Assembly (NCBI RefSeq): GCF_014282275.1
Contig: NZ_VFIA01000002.1
Location: 62,001-126,000, forward strand
DNA length: 64,000 nt
Direction of reading: 5' to 3'
From: Spirosoma utsteinense
GTDB lineage: Bacteria > Bacteroidota > Bacteroidia > Cytophagales > Spirosomataceae
The position numbers and the translations under genes were made by a program. Position 1 is the stretch's first letter. Every line of letters begins with the position of its first letter. Shown in pieces: positions 17,770-27,905 of the stretch. Below the pieces are notes generated by a model. The model saw only the letters and a program-made list of their open reading frames with translations. It ran no database searches and was not told the origin of the DNA.

Positions 17770-18792
17770 ATGAACAATCTGTTTTTTCGCTATCTCTTTC
17801 TGCTGACGGTAACTCTCCTCCCTATCCTTTCACCCGCTCAGGACTTTGCCAAAGGGGCCGACATTAGCTGGCTACCCCAAATGGAAGCCACGGGTTACAC
17901 CTTTTACAGTGACAAGGGCGTGAAGCAGGACTGCTTTCAGATCCTTAAAGATCATGGTATCAACACCATCCGGCTGCGGACCTGGGTGAACCCATCCAGC
18001 GATAAAGCCAGCGGCCATTGCAGCAAAGAGGAAACGGTGGCCATGGCCATTCGCGCCAGGAAATGGGGGATGCGGGTCATGATCGATTTTCATTACAGCG
18101 ATACCTGGGCCGATCCGGGAAAGCAGAAAAAGCCAGCCGCCTGGGAAGGGCATACCTTCCCGCAGTTACTGACCGACGTCCATGACTATACCGCCGACGT
18201 CATGACGGCACTCAAAACGGCCGGCATCACCCCCGAATGGGTACAGATTGGCAACGAAACGGCGAGCGGCATGATTTATCCTGAAGGCAGTACGTCGAAC
18301 TGGTCCGGCCTGGCTCAACTGATCAACAAAGGCTATGAAGCCATCAAGTCCGTAAGCCCAAACTCGAAGGTGATTTTGCACGTAGACTAGGGCAACAACA
18401 AAGCACGATTCAGAGCCTGGTTCGATAGCGCCCGGGTTCACCAGGCCAGGTACGATGTGATCGGCCTCTCGTACTATCCCTACTGGCTTGAAGGAAACCC
18501 CGATTATACACTGTCGATCGCTGACTTAGGCCAGAATATGAAGGATATGGCCGCCCGATATGGCAAAGAGGTTATGGTTGTTGAAGTGGGCGGAGAAGAC
18601 ACAAAAGTTCAGAACACCTACGATATGCTGGTCGCCGTTCAGAAACAGGTAAAGGCCGTTCCTGACAGAAAAGGCCTAGGCGTAATCTATTGGGAGCCTC
18701 AGGGTGCCCGAAGCTGGAGCAAATACGGGCTTAGTGCCTGGGGGGCCGACGGTAAGCCGACCAAAGCACTGGATGCTTTTTTAATCAAATGA
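17770..18792 (+). pseudogene. GH53 endo-beta-1,4-galactanase with an in-frame amber codon
   Basis: The full frame of 340 codons encodes a secreted GH53 arabinogalactan endo-beta-1,4-galactanase, which cuts beta-1,4-galactan side chains of pectin. A signal peptide (MNNLFFRYLFLLTVTLLPIL) leads into the barrel (ADISWLPQME, NTIRLRTWVNP, MIDFHYSDTWADPG). The acid/base Glu163 is in IGNETASG and the nucleophile Glu272 is in VVEVGGED; their spacing of 109 fits the family. Codon 207 (18388-18390) is TAG where GH53 proteins normally read HxDQG, so a CAG-to-TAG change explains it. The frame continues intact to 18792. The shortened product would lack the nucleophile. A sequencing error cannot be excluded. 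Confidence 0.85.
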
Positions 18793-18967
18793 ATACCATA
18801 AAGCTCACCTGCATTGTACAGGGTAGCCAATAAGTATATAGTTGTTAACAGGCACGCACAATTCCTCCCCGGAATGCGTTCCATATCCAAAAAGCAGACT
18901 AGCTAGGGTTTATCCTAAATTTTTAACGGGTAGGGTTTACACTACTAATTCAGTTGTATTCTAATCC

Positions 18968-18975
18968 TAATTTTG
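18968..18975 (+). promoter_or_regulatory. Possible -7 box for the response regulator/kinase pair
   Basis: TAATTTTG fits TAnnTTTG, about 80 bases before the regulator start, in an AT-rich stretch. A -33 TTG at a good distance is not clear, so support is weak. Confidence 0.3.
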
Positions 18976-19053
18976 CTAAGTAAAATTCTATTTTACAGGT
19001 ATGTATTGGTGTAAGAGAGAGACAGAGGAGTTAGAAAACCAATTGGTTGACGT

Positions 19054-19701
19054 ATGATACGGGTCCTGATTGCCGACGACCACAACGTGTTCGTTGAGGG
19101 TATTGCATCACTTATTTCAGGAGCTGATGATATAGCAGTAGTTGAACGGTGTTACAACGTCGATTCTGTCAAACAAAAGCTGGCCCTGAACCATGTCGAT
19201 GTGGTGTTGCTGGACATCTCGTTCCCAAGAGTAGAAGATGGACTCGAACTATGTGAACAGATCCATCAGCAACACCCCGATACGAAGATCGTTGCGTTGA
19301 CCATGCACGACGATGCCAGTCTGGTCAAACGAATGGTTAAGAAAGGAGCCAACGGTTACCTGCTTAAAAACACGACAAAAGTTGAGTTGCTACAGGCTAT
19401 TCAAACGGTATACCAGGGGAAACAGTACTTCAACGATACGATCTTGCAGTTACTGCTGACCGAGGGTCCGAAAAGCCGGAAAACATCGATCGGGATGGGC
19501 GTCAGACCTACGCTGACACCCCGCGAAACGGAAGTGCTCGGGCTGATTGCCGAAGGGTTGACGACACAGCAAATGGCAAACCAGTTGTTTGTCAGCAGCA
19601 AAGCCGTCGAGTTTCACCGCAGCAGTCTGCTCATGAAGTTTGGGGTGTCCAATACCGCCCTTCTTATCAAAACGGCAATGGAATTACAGTGTATCAATTA
19701 G
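19054..19701 (+). CDS. NarL/LuxR-type response regulator
   Basis: A 215-residue response regulator. The receiver has the acidic pair ADDH near 8-11, the phospho-acceptor Asp in VVLLDISFP near 52 and the conserved Lys in VKKGANGYLLKNTTK. The LuxR helix-turn-helix occupies about 148-210 (LTPRETEVLGLIAEGLTTQQ). It is followed 10 bp later by its likely sensor kinase. Because the pair stands directly upstream of the SusC/SusD locus, it is a candidate regulator of that locus; most such loci use hybrid two-component systems, SusR or ECF sigma factors, so this is inference. Confidence 0.93.
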   Translation: MIRVLIADDHNVFVEGIASLISGADDIAVVERCYNVDSVKQKLALNHVDVVLLDISFPRVEDGLELCEQIHQQHPDTKIVALTMHDDASLVKRMVKKGANGYLLKNTTKVELLQAIQTVYQGKQYFNDTILQLLLTEGPKSRKTSIGMGVRPTLTPRETEVLGLIAEGLTTQQMANQLFVSSKAVEFHRSSLLMKFGVSNTALLIKTAMELQCIN

Positions 19702-19711
19702 GGTGACTACC

Positions 19712-21532
19712 ATGTTTACTACTGGCTTACTGCTGCGAAAATACGCCTGGCTTGGCTGCCTCCTGCTACTGGCTGGCGGCTGGCTTCAGCCCGGGCAGGC
19801 GTATGGGCAATCGGCGAGTATCGACAGTCTGCGAAATCGAATCAAACCGCTCCTGCAGGCAAAACAATACGGTGCTGCGGCCGATGTATACGTTCGGTTA
19901 GGGGGTATGTACCAGACATTATACGGCTATAATAAACACTCGATCGGGTGTTATTTCAACAGCCTGAACTATGCGCAGAGGGCGGGCGATTCGACAGCGT
20001 ATTACAACACGCACCTGATCATCGGCGATTACTATTCGCAGGACCCGTTCCTGCAATCCAACGCCGAGCAGCACCTGAACAAAGCCCTTACGTATTTTGC
20101 CCGAATCCAGAATATGGCCAAAGTGATCGAGTGTCGTCTCGCTATTGCCAACATGCGGCAACGGCGGGAGCCTATGGCCAAAAACCTGATCACCGAGCTA
20201 CGGAAAACCGAGCAAATGTGTAGCCAGTACCACGAAACCTATTTTCAGGCGTATGCGCTCAACTTACTGGCCACGACGTATTTACGATCGAAACGACCTG
20301 ATTCAGCCCAGTATTTTGCCAACCGGAGCCTGACGATGGCAACGAAACTCGATACCAAATGGCTCATTGCCCTGAACCACTTCTACCTCGGGATCGTCGA
20401 TCAGTTTCGGGACCGCTCGCAGGAAGCGATCGCGTCATATAAAAAGAGCTATGAGATCGCTGAATCCCAGAAGAACATCACCATGATGCAGGAATTGTCG
20501 AAGCACACCGCCGACAGCTATTCCCGCCTGGGTAACTACCAGCAGGCTTACGTGTTCGCGCTGAAAGCCATGGATTTCACGAACCAGTTTTACAATTCGG
20601 AACAGACAAAGAGCATCCGGCTCCACGAGCTGAACAACCGGATCAGCACACTGGCGGTTAAAAAGAAACTAATTGAAGAGCAAAACCGCCACCAGCATAC
20701 CCTGAACATGGTATTGATTGCGGTACTGATCATCAGCGTATTTGGCGTTATCGCCCTGTTTTTGCTGCGGGGTCAGCAGAAGCTCATCACCCACCAGCAA
20801 ACGGTCATTGCTCAACAACAGATCAAGGAACTGGAATTGAAATCACTCCGTGCCATGATTGAAGGGCAGGAAGGCGAACGAAGCCGGATTGCCCGTGATC
20901 TGCACGATGGCCTGGGCATTCAATTGTCGCGCATCAAACTATTCGTCGAGGCACACCAGGAACTGCTGCCCTTATCGGTTAAAGATCCGCTGAACCAGTT
21001 TCTGGATGATGCCTGCGTTGAAACCCGGCTTATTTCCAACGACCTCCGCCCCTACGCGCTCTCTATGTTCGGGTTGATTCCGGCACTGGAAGACCTGGTT
21101 CAGAAACTGAATCTGGTCAATGAAACCCGCCTGTTTCTGGAGCATTACGGGCAATTGCCCGTGCTGGGCGACGAGGCATCGGTCATGATCTACCGGGTCA
21201 TTCAGGAATTACTTAACAACGCACTGAAACACGCCCATGCCCGCTTCATTACCGTTCAGGTCATGACCGACGAAGAACGAGCACTGATCAGCGTGGAGGA
21301 CGATGGCCTGGGGGGCGACTTTGAGAACACGTTTCATAGTGGCAACGGTATCATCAATGTTAAAACGCGTATTGCGTATCTGGGCGGACAGGTTATCTGG
21401 CAGAGCAGACCCGAAAAAGGAACCTCTGTTCTTATCTCCCTCCCCATGCAGCGGTTAACAAAAGGCGACACACCCCCTGTGTATGCCGATCCCGCGCCCG
21501 CCCATGAACCGCTGGCTGTATCAACCGCCTGA
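19712..21532 (+). CDS. TPR-containing sensor histidine kinase (HisKA_3 type)
   Basis: A 606-residue sensor kinase of the NarX/DesK type. An N-terminal signal/anchor (GLLLRKYAWLGCLLLLAGGW) is followed by tetratricopeptide-like repeats over about 30-330, one membrane helix near 345 (LNMVLIAVLIISVFGVIALF), a coiled linker and the HisKA_3 dimerisation domain with the phospho-acceptor in SRIARDLHDGLGIQLS. The ATPase domain has IQELLNNALKHAHA, VEDDGLGGDF and GNGIINVKTRI. The ATG at 19712 lies 10 bp after the regulator stop; an upstream frame overlapping the regulator is not needed. The periplasmic TPR region presumably senses a protein or glycan signal. Confidence 0.9.
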   Translation: MFTTGLLLRKYAWLGCLLLLAGGWLQPGQAYGQSASIDSLRNRIKPLLQAKQYGAAADVYVRLGGMYQTLYGYNKHSIGCYFNSLNYAQRAGDSTAYYNTHLIIGDYYSQDPFLQSNAEQHLNKALTYFARIQNMAKVIECRLAIANMRQRREPMAKNLITELRKTEQMCSQYHETYFQAYALNLLATTYLRSKRPDSAQYFANRSLTMATKLDTKWLIALNHFYLGIVDQFRDRSQEAIASYKKSYEIAESQKNITMMQELSKHTADSYSRLGNYQQAYVFALKAMDFTNQFYNSEQTKSIRLHELNNRISTLAVKKKLIEEQNRHQHTLNMVLIAVLIISVFGVIALFLLRGQQKLITHQQTVIAQQQIKELELKSLRAMIEGQEGERSRIARDLHDGLGIQLSRIKLFVEAHQELLPLSVKDPLNQFLDDACVETRLISNDLRPYALSMFGLIPALEDLVQKLNLVNETRLFLEHYGQLPVLGDEASVMIYRVIQELLNNALKHAHARFITVQVMTDEERALISVEDDGLGGDFENTFHSGNGIINVKTRIAYLGGQVIWQSRPEKGTSVLISLPMQRLTKGDTPPVYADPAPAHEPLAVSTA

Positions 21533-21778
21533 CAATCAACCTGCCTAAGCATTGCCGAATTACATTGAACCAGACCGCGTAGAGCGCCTGGCAGAGACGC
21601 TGGTGTCTAAAAAGCCGAAATCGCTAAAAAAAACGATCCATTACCGACCAAACATACCCGTAAACCTGCCATCAAGTGGCTACCCGCCTGGAGGGAAAGA
21701 CACTACCGGCTGTTGGCCATCGGGACTCACTGTTGACTTTTCTATTGACCAAATCGAATACTTTACTTTTCTACACGT

Positions 21779-24700
21779 ATGCTTAAACATATGCTCTCGG
21801 GGTTCTTTATTGTGAGCAATTTGTCTGTCGCTTCGGCCACAGACAAAAGCCCGGACCGGGTCCCGACCAACCGAAATGAAGTTGTTTCGGCCCTCTATCT
21901 CGACAGACTGGCCGCAGAGAACCGGCTATCTGATGTTAAAGCCCTGATTCGGGGGATCGTTTCCGACGAACGGGGTGGTGCGCTGCCGGGCGCAACGGTC
22001 TCCGTTAAGGGAACCCAGGTTGGTACCACAACGGATGCCGACGGTAAGTTTACCCTGAACGTTCCGGCGGGTGCGCAGACGCTGGTTGTCTCCTACATCG
22101 GCATGACCACCCAGGAAGTGGCGATCGGGAGCCGCCAGTCGTTCGATATCAAGCTCAAAGCCGCTGATAACGTCCTGAATGACGTCGTCGTTATCGGCTA
22201 TGGTACCCAGCGTCGGCAGGATGTCAATGGCGCTATTTCAAGCGTCCGGTCAGAAGACATCGCCAACATTCCCCAGCCTAGCGTCGACCAGCTGCTCCAG
22301 GGCCGGGCGGCCGGTCTGACAGTAACCCAGAATTCCGGCCAGCCGGGTAGTTCGACATCGGTGCGGATTCGGGGGGTAACCTCACTTACGGGTAGCAGCG
22401 AACCGCTGTACGTGATCGACGGCGTACCCATTTCCGGCGACGCCAACAACCAGAGCACGAGCGGCCGGTCGCCGTTGCAGAACTTTAATGGCAGCGGCCA
22501 GAGCGGTGTCAGTCCCTTGTCGCTGATCAACCCGAACGACATCGAATCGATCGACGTACTGAAAGATGCATCGGCAACGGCTATCTACGGTAACCGGGCG
22601 GCCAACGGCGTTATCATCATCACGACCAAGCGGGGCAAGAACGGAAGTGCGCGCATCGCTTACGACGGGTATGTTGGTATTCAGTCGCCGTCCAAATACC
22701 TGAGTCTGATGAAGCTGCAGCAGTATGCCAAACTACAGAACGACCTTGCCGATGTGTATGGCACCCAGCGCCGGGCGGAGTTTTCGGACCCCAGCCTGTT
22801 GCCCGAAGGTACTGACTGGCAGCGCGAAGTATTCAAGTCGGCGGTGATGCAGAACCACCAGGTGTCTATATCGGGCGGCAAGGAAGGCATCAACTATTAC
22901 GTATCGGGCGGTTACCTGAAACAGGACGGTATCGTCATTGGCTCGGGCTTCAACCGGTATACGTTCCGAACCAACGTAGACGGCCAGGTGAAACCCTGGT
23001 TCAAGATGGGCGTCAGCCTGACCGGCAGCAGCTCGGTCGACAACGTAACCCTGAACGACAACGTCAACGGCATCATCTACCTGGCCATGCTCCAGTCGCC
23101 GGATGTAGCGGTACGCAACCCCGATGGATCGTTTGCCGGACCGCCGAACGATCCGAACGCCACGGCGGGTGTGATCAACCCCGTTGCGCAGGCACTGAGC
23201 ATTACTAACCGGCTAAACCGGACGGGTCTGAACGGCAACCTCTACGCCGACATCAAGTTCTCGAACTCGCTGTCGTTCCGTACCGAGCTGGGCGGTGATT
23301 TTGGCTACTCCGACAATACCTATTTCGTACCGACCTATTCGTTCGGCCGCTTCGTGAACACCACGGCTACGCTGAACCAGCGGTGGCAGAAGAACACGTT
23401 CAACATCCTGAAGAACTACTTTACCTACACCCACACCTTCGGGGGCGATCATAACATAACTGGTCTGCTGGGTCATGAGGTGCAGCAATCCCGCTGGAAT
23501 GGCATCGAAGGCTACCGCGCCGGTTTCTACAGCAACGATATCAAGTCGCTCAATCTCGGTGAAGCCGCTACGGCAACCAACAACGAGTTCAAGGGAAGTC
23601 AGTCGCTGGAATCGGTCTACGCCCGCGCTATTTATGCCTTCAAAGACCGCTACAGCCTGACGGCTACGATCCGGGGCGACCGCTCATCGAAGTTCGCACA
23701 AGGACGGCAGGTGGGTTATTTTCCTTCCTTCGCGGCCTCGTGGCGGATCATCGAAGAACCGTTCATGGCCGGCGTCAAAAAAGTAGCCGACGATGTACGC
23801 ATCCGGGTGGGTTACGGTTCGGTGGGCAACCAGCAGATTGCCAACTACCTCTACGGTTCGTCGCTGTCACCAACGTCAACCGGTCTGGGAACGGGCTTCC
23901 TGACTGACCGGATTGCCAACCCGGACCTGAAGTGGGAAAGCAATACGCAGGTAAACGTGGGAGTCGATCTGGCCTTCCTCGGCAGCCGGTTCAACGCTAC
24001 CATCGACGTCTATAACAAACTGTCGAAAAACTTCCTCTACCAGTTGCCGTTGCCTGCTTACCTGATTGGCGACTTCAACTACCTGGGCGGTATTGCCTCG
24101 CCGTACGTTAACCTGGGCCAGATGCAAAACCGGGGTATCGACCTGACGCTGACCTCGAAGAACATCACAAAAGGCGATTTCCGCTGGAATACGACCCTTA
24201 TTTTCTCGCAGTACAAAAACAGCGTGAAAGAGCTGTCGGAGAACTTCACCGAGATCATCAACAGCGTGTACAGCGGCTTCCTGAACGTGCCGGTAACCCG
24301 GACGGTAGTGGGCCAGCCTATCGGGCAGTTCTACGGCTATAAAGTGAAAGGGCTCTTCCAGAATGCCGAGCAGCTCTCGACGGCTCCCGTTCAGTTCAAC
24401 CGGCCCGTGCAGAATTCCAGCGCGGGTACCTGGCTGGGCGACGTGCAGTATGAAGACGTGAACGGCGATGGCGTTGTCAACGAACAGGACCGCACCATCA
24501 TCGGCAACCCGAACCCCAAGTTCACGTTCGGCCTGACCAACACATTCTCCTACAAATCATTCGATGTAAGCCTGTTCCTGCAGGGATCGTACGGGGCCAA
24601 AATCCTGAACCTGACGCGCCGGACCGTTGGTGGCCTGTCGAACCTGTACAACAACCAGTTCACGTCGGCGGGTAACTACTGGACGCCGGCCAACACCAAT

Positions 24701-25018
24701 ACAGACGTGCCTGCTCCTAAGAGCGGTATCGACAATCCCAATCTGTTCATCTCAGACCGGTTTGTCGAAGACGGTTCCTACGCCCGGATTCAGAACCTGA
24801 ACATCGGCTATAACGTACCAACCGCGGTCGTTCGCCGGGTTAAACTGAACCGCCTGAAAGTGTATGCCAGCGTGCAGAACCTGTACACGTTCACCAGCTA
24901 CTCGGGCTACGATCCCGAGGTGGGCGCGTTCAACCAGAACTCGCTGCAAATGAACGTAGAGAACGGCCGCTATCCGCTGCCACGCACCTACACCTTCGGT
25001 ATCAATGCTGAATTTTAA
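21779..25018 (+). CDS. SusC/RagA-type TonB-linked outer-membrane transporter
   Basis: A 1079-residue outer-membrane glycan importer. After a hydrophobic leader there is a carboxypeptidase-regulatory-like domain at about 60-130 (GIVSDERGGALPGATVSVKG), the TonB-box region DVVVIGYGTQRRQDVNGAIS, a plug domain (QGRAAGLTVTQNSGQPG, VLKDASATAIYGNRAANGVI) and a 22-strand barrel to a C-terminal aromatic end (TFGINAEF). Together with the SusD-like lipoprotein 15 bp downstream it forms the lidded-barrel import complex. Its first 60 residues contain an extra stretch of about 35 residues after the leader that I cannot assign. Presumed substrate is a plant mannan-type oligosaccharide, judging from the GH26 gene. 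Confidence 0.95.
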   Translation: MLKHMLSGFFIVSNLSVASATDKSPDRVPTNRNEVVSALYLDRLAAENRLSDVKALIRGIVSDERGGALPGATVSVKGTQVGTTTDADGKFTLNVPAGAQTLVVSYIGMTTQEVAIGSRQSFDIKLKAADNVLNDVVVIGYGTQRRQDVNGAISSVRSEDIANIPQPSVDQLLQGRAAGLTVTQNSGQPGSSTSVRIRGVTSLTGSSEPLYVIDGVPISGDANNQSTSGRSPLQNFNGSGQSGVSPLSLINPNDIESIDVLKDASATAIYGNRAANGVIIITTKRGKNGSARIAYDGYVGIQSPSKYLSLMKLQQYAKLQNDLADVYGTQRRAEFSDPSLLPEGTDWQREVFKSAVMQNHQVSISGGKEGINYYVSGGYLKQDGIVIGSGFNRYTFRTNVDGQVKPWFKMGVSLTGSSSVDNVTLNDNVNGIIYLAMLQSPDVAVRNPDGSFAGPPNDPNATAGVINPVAQALSITNRLNRTGLNGNLYADIKFSNSLSFRTELGGDFGYSDNTYFVPTYSFGRFVNTTATLNQRWQKNTFNILKNYFTYTHTFGGDHNITGLLGHEVQQSRWNGIEGYRAGFYSNDIKSLNLGEAATATNNEFKGSQSLESVYARAIYAFKDRYSLTATIRGDRSSKFAQGRQVGYFPSFAASWRIIEEPFMAGVKKVADDVRIRVGYGSVGNQQIANYLYGSSLSPTSTGLGTGFLTDRIANPDLKWESNTQVNVGVDLAFLGSRFNATIDVYNKLSKNFLYQLPLPAYLIGDFNYLGGIASPYVNLGQMQNRGIDLTLTSKNITKGDFRWNTTLIFSQYKNSVKELSENFTEIINSVYSGFLNVPVTRTVVGQPIGQFYGYKVKGLFQNAEQLSTAPVQFNRPVQNSSAGTWLGDVQYEDVNGDGVVNEQDRTIIGNPNPKFTFGLTNTFSYKSFDVSLFLQGSYGAKILNLTRRTVGGLSNLYNNQFTSAGNYWTPANTNTDVPAPKSGIDNPNLFISDRFVEDGSYARIQNLNIGYNVPTAVVRRVKLNRLKVYASVQNLYTFTSYSGYDPEVGAFNQNSLQMNVENGRYPLPRTYTFGINAEF

Positions 25019-25033
25019 TTTCGTTGCTCACAC

Positions 25034-26629
25034 ATGAAATCGACACCCAATAAATACCTCCTTGTCCTGCTCACGGCCGTTGGCGTCACCGTCTCCGGCT
25101 GCAAGGACTCCTTCTTCGACCGGGCGCCTGAGGATGCGCTCACGCTGGATAGCTACTACCAGACGGCCGAACAGGTGAAAGCCAGTACCAATGCGCTTTA
25201 TAATGTCCCCTGGTTTAACTTCAACAACAAAGCCTTCTGGGCCATTACGGAGCTGTCGGGCGGTAACGCACGGACCTACTCGGGCGACGTTGTCAACTTC
25301 AGCAACTTCTCCGTAACAGCCGACAACAACGAGCTGACCAACGGCTGGAAATCGCTGTTCTCGGTGGTGGCGCAGGCCAACGCCATTATCAACAACATGC
25401 CCGCCAAGGTGCCGGCATCGGTCGATCCGACGGTGGTGAACAACGCCCTTGGCGAGGCCCGGCTAATGCGCGCCATGGCTTATTTCTACCTGGTCCGGCT
25501 GTGGGGCAACGTCCCTATTATCGAGAATACGCTGGACTTCGTCTATTCGCCCAAGATCAACACGAACCCGGTCGAAGACGTGTACACGTTCATTATTCAG
25601 GACCTGGAATTTGCGGAAGCCAACTGCACGAAGAAGATCCGGACGGGCACATCGGTCGAGAACGGTCACGTGTCCAGCGGCTCGGCCTCGGCCATGCTGG
25701 CCAAGGTGCACCTGTACAGACAGGACTATGCCCAGGCACGCACCTACGCGGAGAAAGTCATCAACAGCGGTGAGTTCAAACTGTACGGTACGCAGGTGGC
25801 CGGGCGGACATTTACCGACCTGTTCAGAACGGCCAACAACAACAATGAAGAGTCGATCATCGCCCTGCAATGGGTGGGTGGCGGACAATATGGCCGGGGC
25901 AATTCCATGCAGGCATCGTTTGCTATCAGCTCGCAGATCACCGGTACCGGCGATGGGTATGGCGTAGTCGGGCCCACGATCGACCTGCAGGCCGACTTTG
26001 CCAAAGAGCCGGGCGATGTTCGGCGGAAAGCAACCATCATGCTGGCGGGCGACGTCTACCCGGAGCTGAACTCAGCCGGTGGCGGTTACACGGTTCCGGC
26101 CGATGTGAACGCGCAGAACACGAAAGCAGGGATCAAGAAGTATGTAGTAGGAAGCCGGGCTGATAACGGTGGTTTGGGAGCCGCGCAGTCGGCGGGCAAT
26201 AACACCTACCTGATGCGCTATGCAGAAGTGCTGCTTATCGAGGCTGAAGCCGTATTGGCCGGGGCCGCCAGCACCAGCGTACCAGCCGCCATAACGGCCT
26301 ACAACCAGGTGCGGGCCCGCGCGGGTCTGTCGCCCAAAGCATCCATCACACAGGCCGATATCCTGCGCGAACGGCGGCTGGAACTGGCCATCGAAGGCGA
26401 CTACTGGTTCGACCTGGGCCGAATCGATGGCTTCAACGCCACCACGCACCCCCGAGCCATCGCTATCATCAGCCAGCAGGAGCGCGGCACCTACAGCAAC
26501 GACAAAACTGAGATCTATTCGGAGCGGTATACCCCTACCAACGACCGGTTCCGGTTCCCGTATCCGTCAACCGAAACGGCGATCAACCCGTTGCTGACGC
26601 AGGCACCCGTTCCATACACGTTTAAATAA
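25034..26629 (+). CDS. SusD/RagB-family glycan-binding lipoprotein
   Basis: A 531-residue surface lipoprotein with a lipobox ending at Cys23 (VTVSGCKDSF). The SusD fold is supported by YYQTAEQVKASTNALYN, GEARLMRAMAYFYLVRLWGN and the C-terminal RRLELAIEGDYWFDLGRI, all characteristic of the family. SusD proteins form the lid over the SusC barrel and capture the glycan. It lies 15 bp after the SusC-like gene and 11 bp before the IPT/TIG lipoprotein gene, so the three are one operon. Confidence 0.95.
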   Translation: MKSTPNKYLLVLLTAVGVTVSGCKDSFFDRAPEDALTLDSYYQTAEQVKASTNALYNVPWFNFNNKAFWAITELSGGNARTYSGDVVNFSNFSVTADNNELTNGWKSLFSVVAQANAIINNMPAKVPASVDPTVVNNALGEARLMRAMAYFYLVRLWGNVPIIENTLDFVYSPKINTNPVEDVYTFIIQDLEFAEANCTKKIRTGTSVENGHVSSGSASAMLAKVHLYRQDYAQARTYAEKVINSGEFKLYGTQVAGRTFTDLFRTANNNNEESIIALQWVGGGQYGRGNSMQASFAISSQITGTGDGYGVVGPTIDLQADFAKEPGDVRRKATIMLAGDVYPELNSAGGGYTVPADVNAQNTKAGIKKYVVGSRADNGGLGAAQSAGNNTYLMRYAEVLLIEAEAVLAGAASTSVPAAITAYNQVRARAGLSPKASITQADILRERRLELAIEGDYWFDLGRIDGFNATTHPRAIAIISQQERGTYSNDKTEIYSERYTPTNDRFRFPYPSTETAINPLLTQAPVPYTFK

Positions 26630-26640
26630 CCAACGTTCAG

Positions 26641-27747
26641 ATGAAAGCCATCATAAAACAATTCGTCAGCCTGTGCGGCCTGCTGGCCGTCGTCGGTAGT
26701 TTCAGCGCCTGTCAGGACAAGGACGAGGTCGTACCCGCGCCGGTTATCAGCCGCGTTCGTACGATCAGTAGAGATTCGATCTCTACCTTTCAAACGCCCT
26801 ACAACCTCGACTCTACCTACACGGCCACCCGCACCACGCCCGTTGCGTTCGATTCGACGACGGCGCTCGGCAAACCCGGCACCCTGTATGCGATCATCGG
26901 CCAGAATTTACAGACGGTAACGGCTGTTTATTTTAACGATGTCAACGCCTATTTCAACCCGGCACTAGTTACCAACACGTCTATCGTACTTACCATCCCA
27001 CAAACGACCCCCTTTGCTGGCAGCAACAAGCTAAAGGTGGTTACTCAGGGTGGTACCGTCGAGTACGACTTCGCCATTCAGCAACCGGCACCGGTCATTA
27101 CCCGAGTCGACCAACTGGCGGGGGTTGCCGGTGATGTCATTACCATCACCGGAACCACCTTCGATAATGTCAGCGCGGTACGTTTTGGGACAGCAGTGGC
27201 CACGATCACCGAAAAGACAGCCACCCAGTTGAAGGTGACAGTGCCCGCATCTGTTTCGACGGCGGCTATTTCGGTGACGACACCGGGCGGTACAGTGGCC
27301 TATGGCATTCCATTTGGTTTCCGGCTTCCAATCTTCACCGATGCGCTGGCTACAGGCTGGTCGCCGGGTGGCTGGAATGGCGCATCGGAAGTACCATCGA
27401 AAGGGGCAGCCAAACGGGGTACTCAGTCGCTCAAATACGAGTACACGGGCGGTTATGGTGGGTTCCAGCTTAGCAACGGTGGCCCCGCCATTGCGCTGGC
27501 TGGCGCTACCGGCCTCAAGTTCTCTATTTATGGCGGCAGCGGCACCGAAGGAAAGATCGTCAAGCTGGTACTGAACGGTAACTACGACGCCGGGCGGCAG
27601 ATTGTGCTGCATGCCGGAACCTGGACCGATTATGCCGTTCCGTTCACATCACTGGGCGCTACCGGCAGCCTGGCCGACATTACCATTCAGGAGTTCAGCG
27701 GTAATGTACCGACGGTTATTTACGTAGACGACCTCGGGTTGTATTAA
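26641..27747 (+). CDS. IPT/TIG-domain surface lipoprotein (probable glycan-binding protein)
   Basis: A 368-residue lipoprotein with lipobox ending at Cys24 (GSFSACQD). Two immunoglobulin-like IPT/TIG domains follow (about 80-150 and 155-225, each ending in a VTTPGGT or VVTQGGT strand). The C-terminal beta-sandwich of about 140 residues is rich in Trp, Gly and Tyr (ATGWSPGGWNG) and ends in a VIYVDDLGLY strand, typical of carbohydrate-binding folds. As the third gene of the SusCD operon it has the position and build of a surface glycan-binding protein (SusE/F or SGBP role). Binding specificity cannot be read from sequence. Confidence 0.85.
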   Translation: MKAIIKQFVSLCGLLAVVGSFSACQDKDEVVPAPVISRVRTISRDSISTFQTPYNLDSTYTATRTTPVAFDSTTALGKPGTLYAIIGQNLQTVTAVYFNDVNAYFNPALVTNTSIVLTIPQTTPFAGSNKLKVVTQGGTVEYDFAIQQPAPVITRVDQLAGVAGDVITITGTTFDNVSAVRFGTAVATITEKTATQLKVTVPASVSTAAISVTTPGGTVAYGIPFGFRLPIFTDALATGWSPGGWNGASEVPSKGAAKRGTQSLKYEYTGGYGGFQLSNGGPAIALAGATGLKFSIYGGSGTEGKIVKLVLNGNYDAGRQIVLHAGTWTDYAVPFTSLGATGSLADITIQEFSGNVPTVIYVDDLGLY

Positions 27748-27757
27748 ACGTAGTCGA

Positions 27758-27817
27758 ACAGCCTGCTTTATACCTTTGTCTTCGATGACAGACGTATGGA
27801 GCAGGCTGTCTTTTTTT
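27758..27817 (+). terminator. Hairpin with T run after the SusCD operon
   Basis: The arms ACAGCCTGCT (27758-27767) and AGCAGGCTGT (27800-27809) pair perfectly and a seven-T run follows at 27811-27817. The 32-nt loop is long but can itself fold through ATAC/GTAT. It would partly separate SusCD-IPT from the GH26 gene. Confidence 0.65.
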
Positions 27818-27905
27818 ACCCAATTTTACTCAACCTGTCCTGGTTTGTCCCCGTCAGCCAAGGCTGATAAACCGGCAAACCAACGCTCAATCTGTTCCAA
27901 AACGC

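Noticed and set aside
17462-17867. Reading frames of 80-110 codons across the repeat cluster
   Set aside because: Their translations repeat the same short phrases (LLPTLRC, PTARAG) in several frames, as expected for repeat DNA read through; no protein family fits.
18388-18390. Programmed UAG readthrough or pyrrolysine insertion in the GH53 gene
   Set aside because: The family has Gln at this position, and no context or pyrrolysine machinery is visible; a simple CAG-to-TAG change or a sequencing error is enough.
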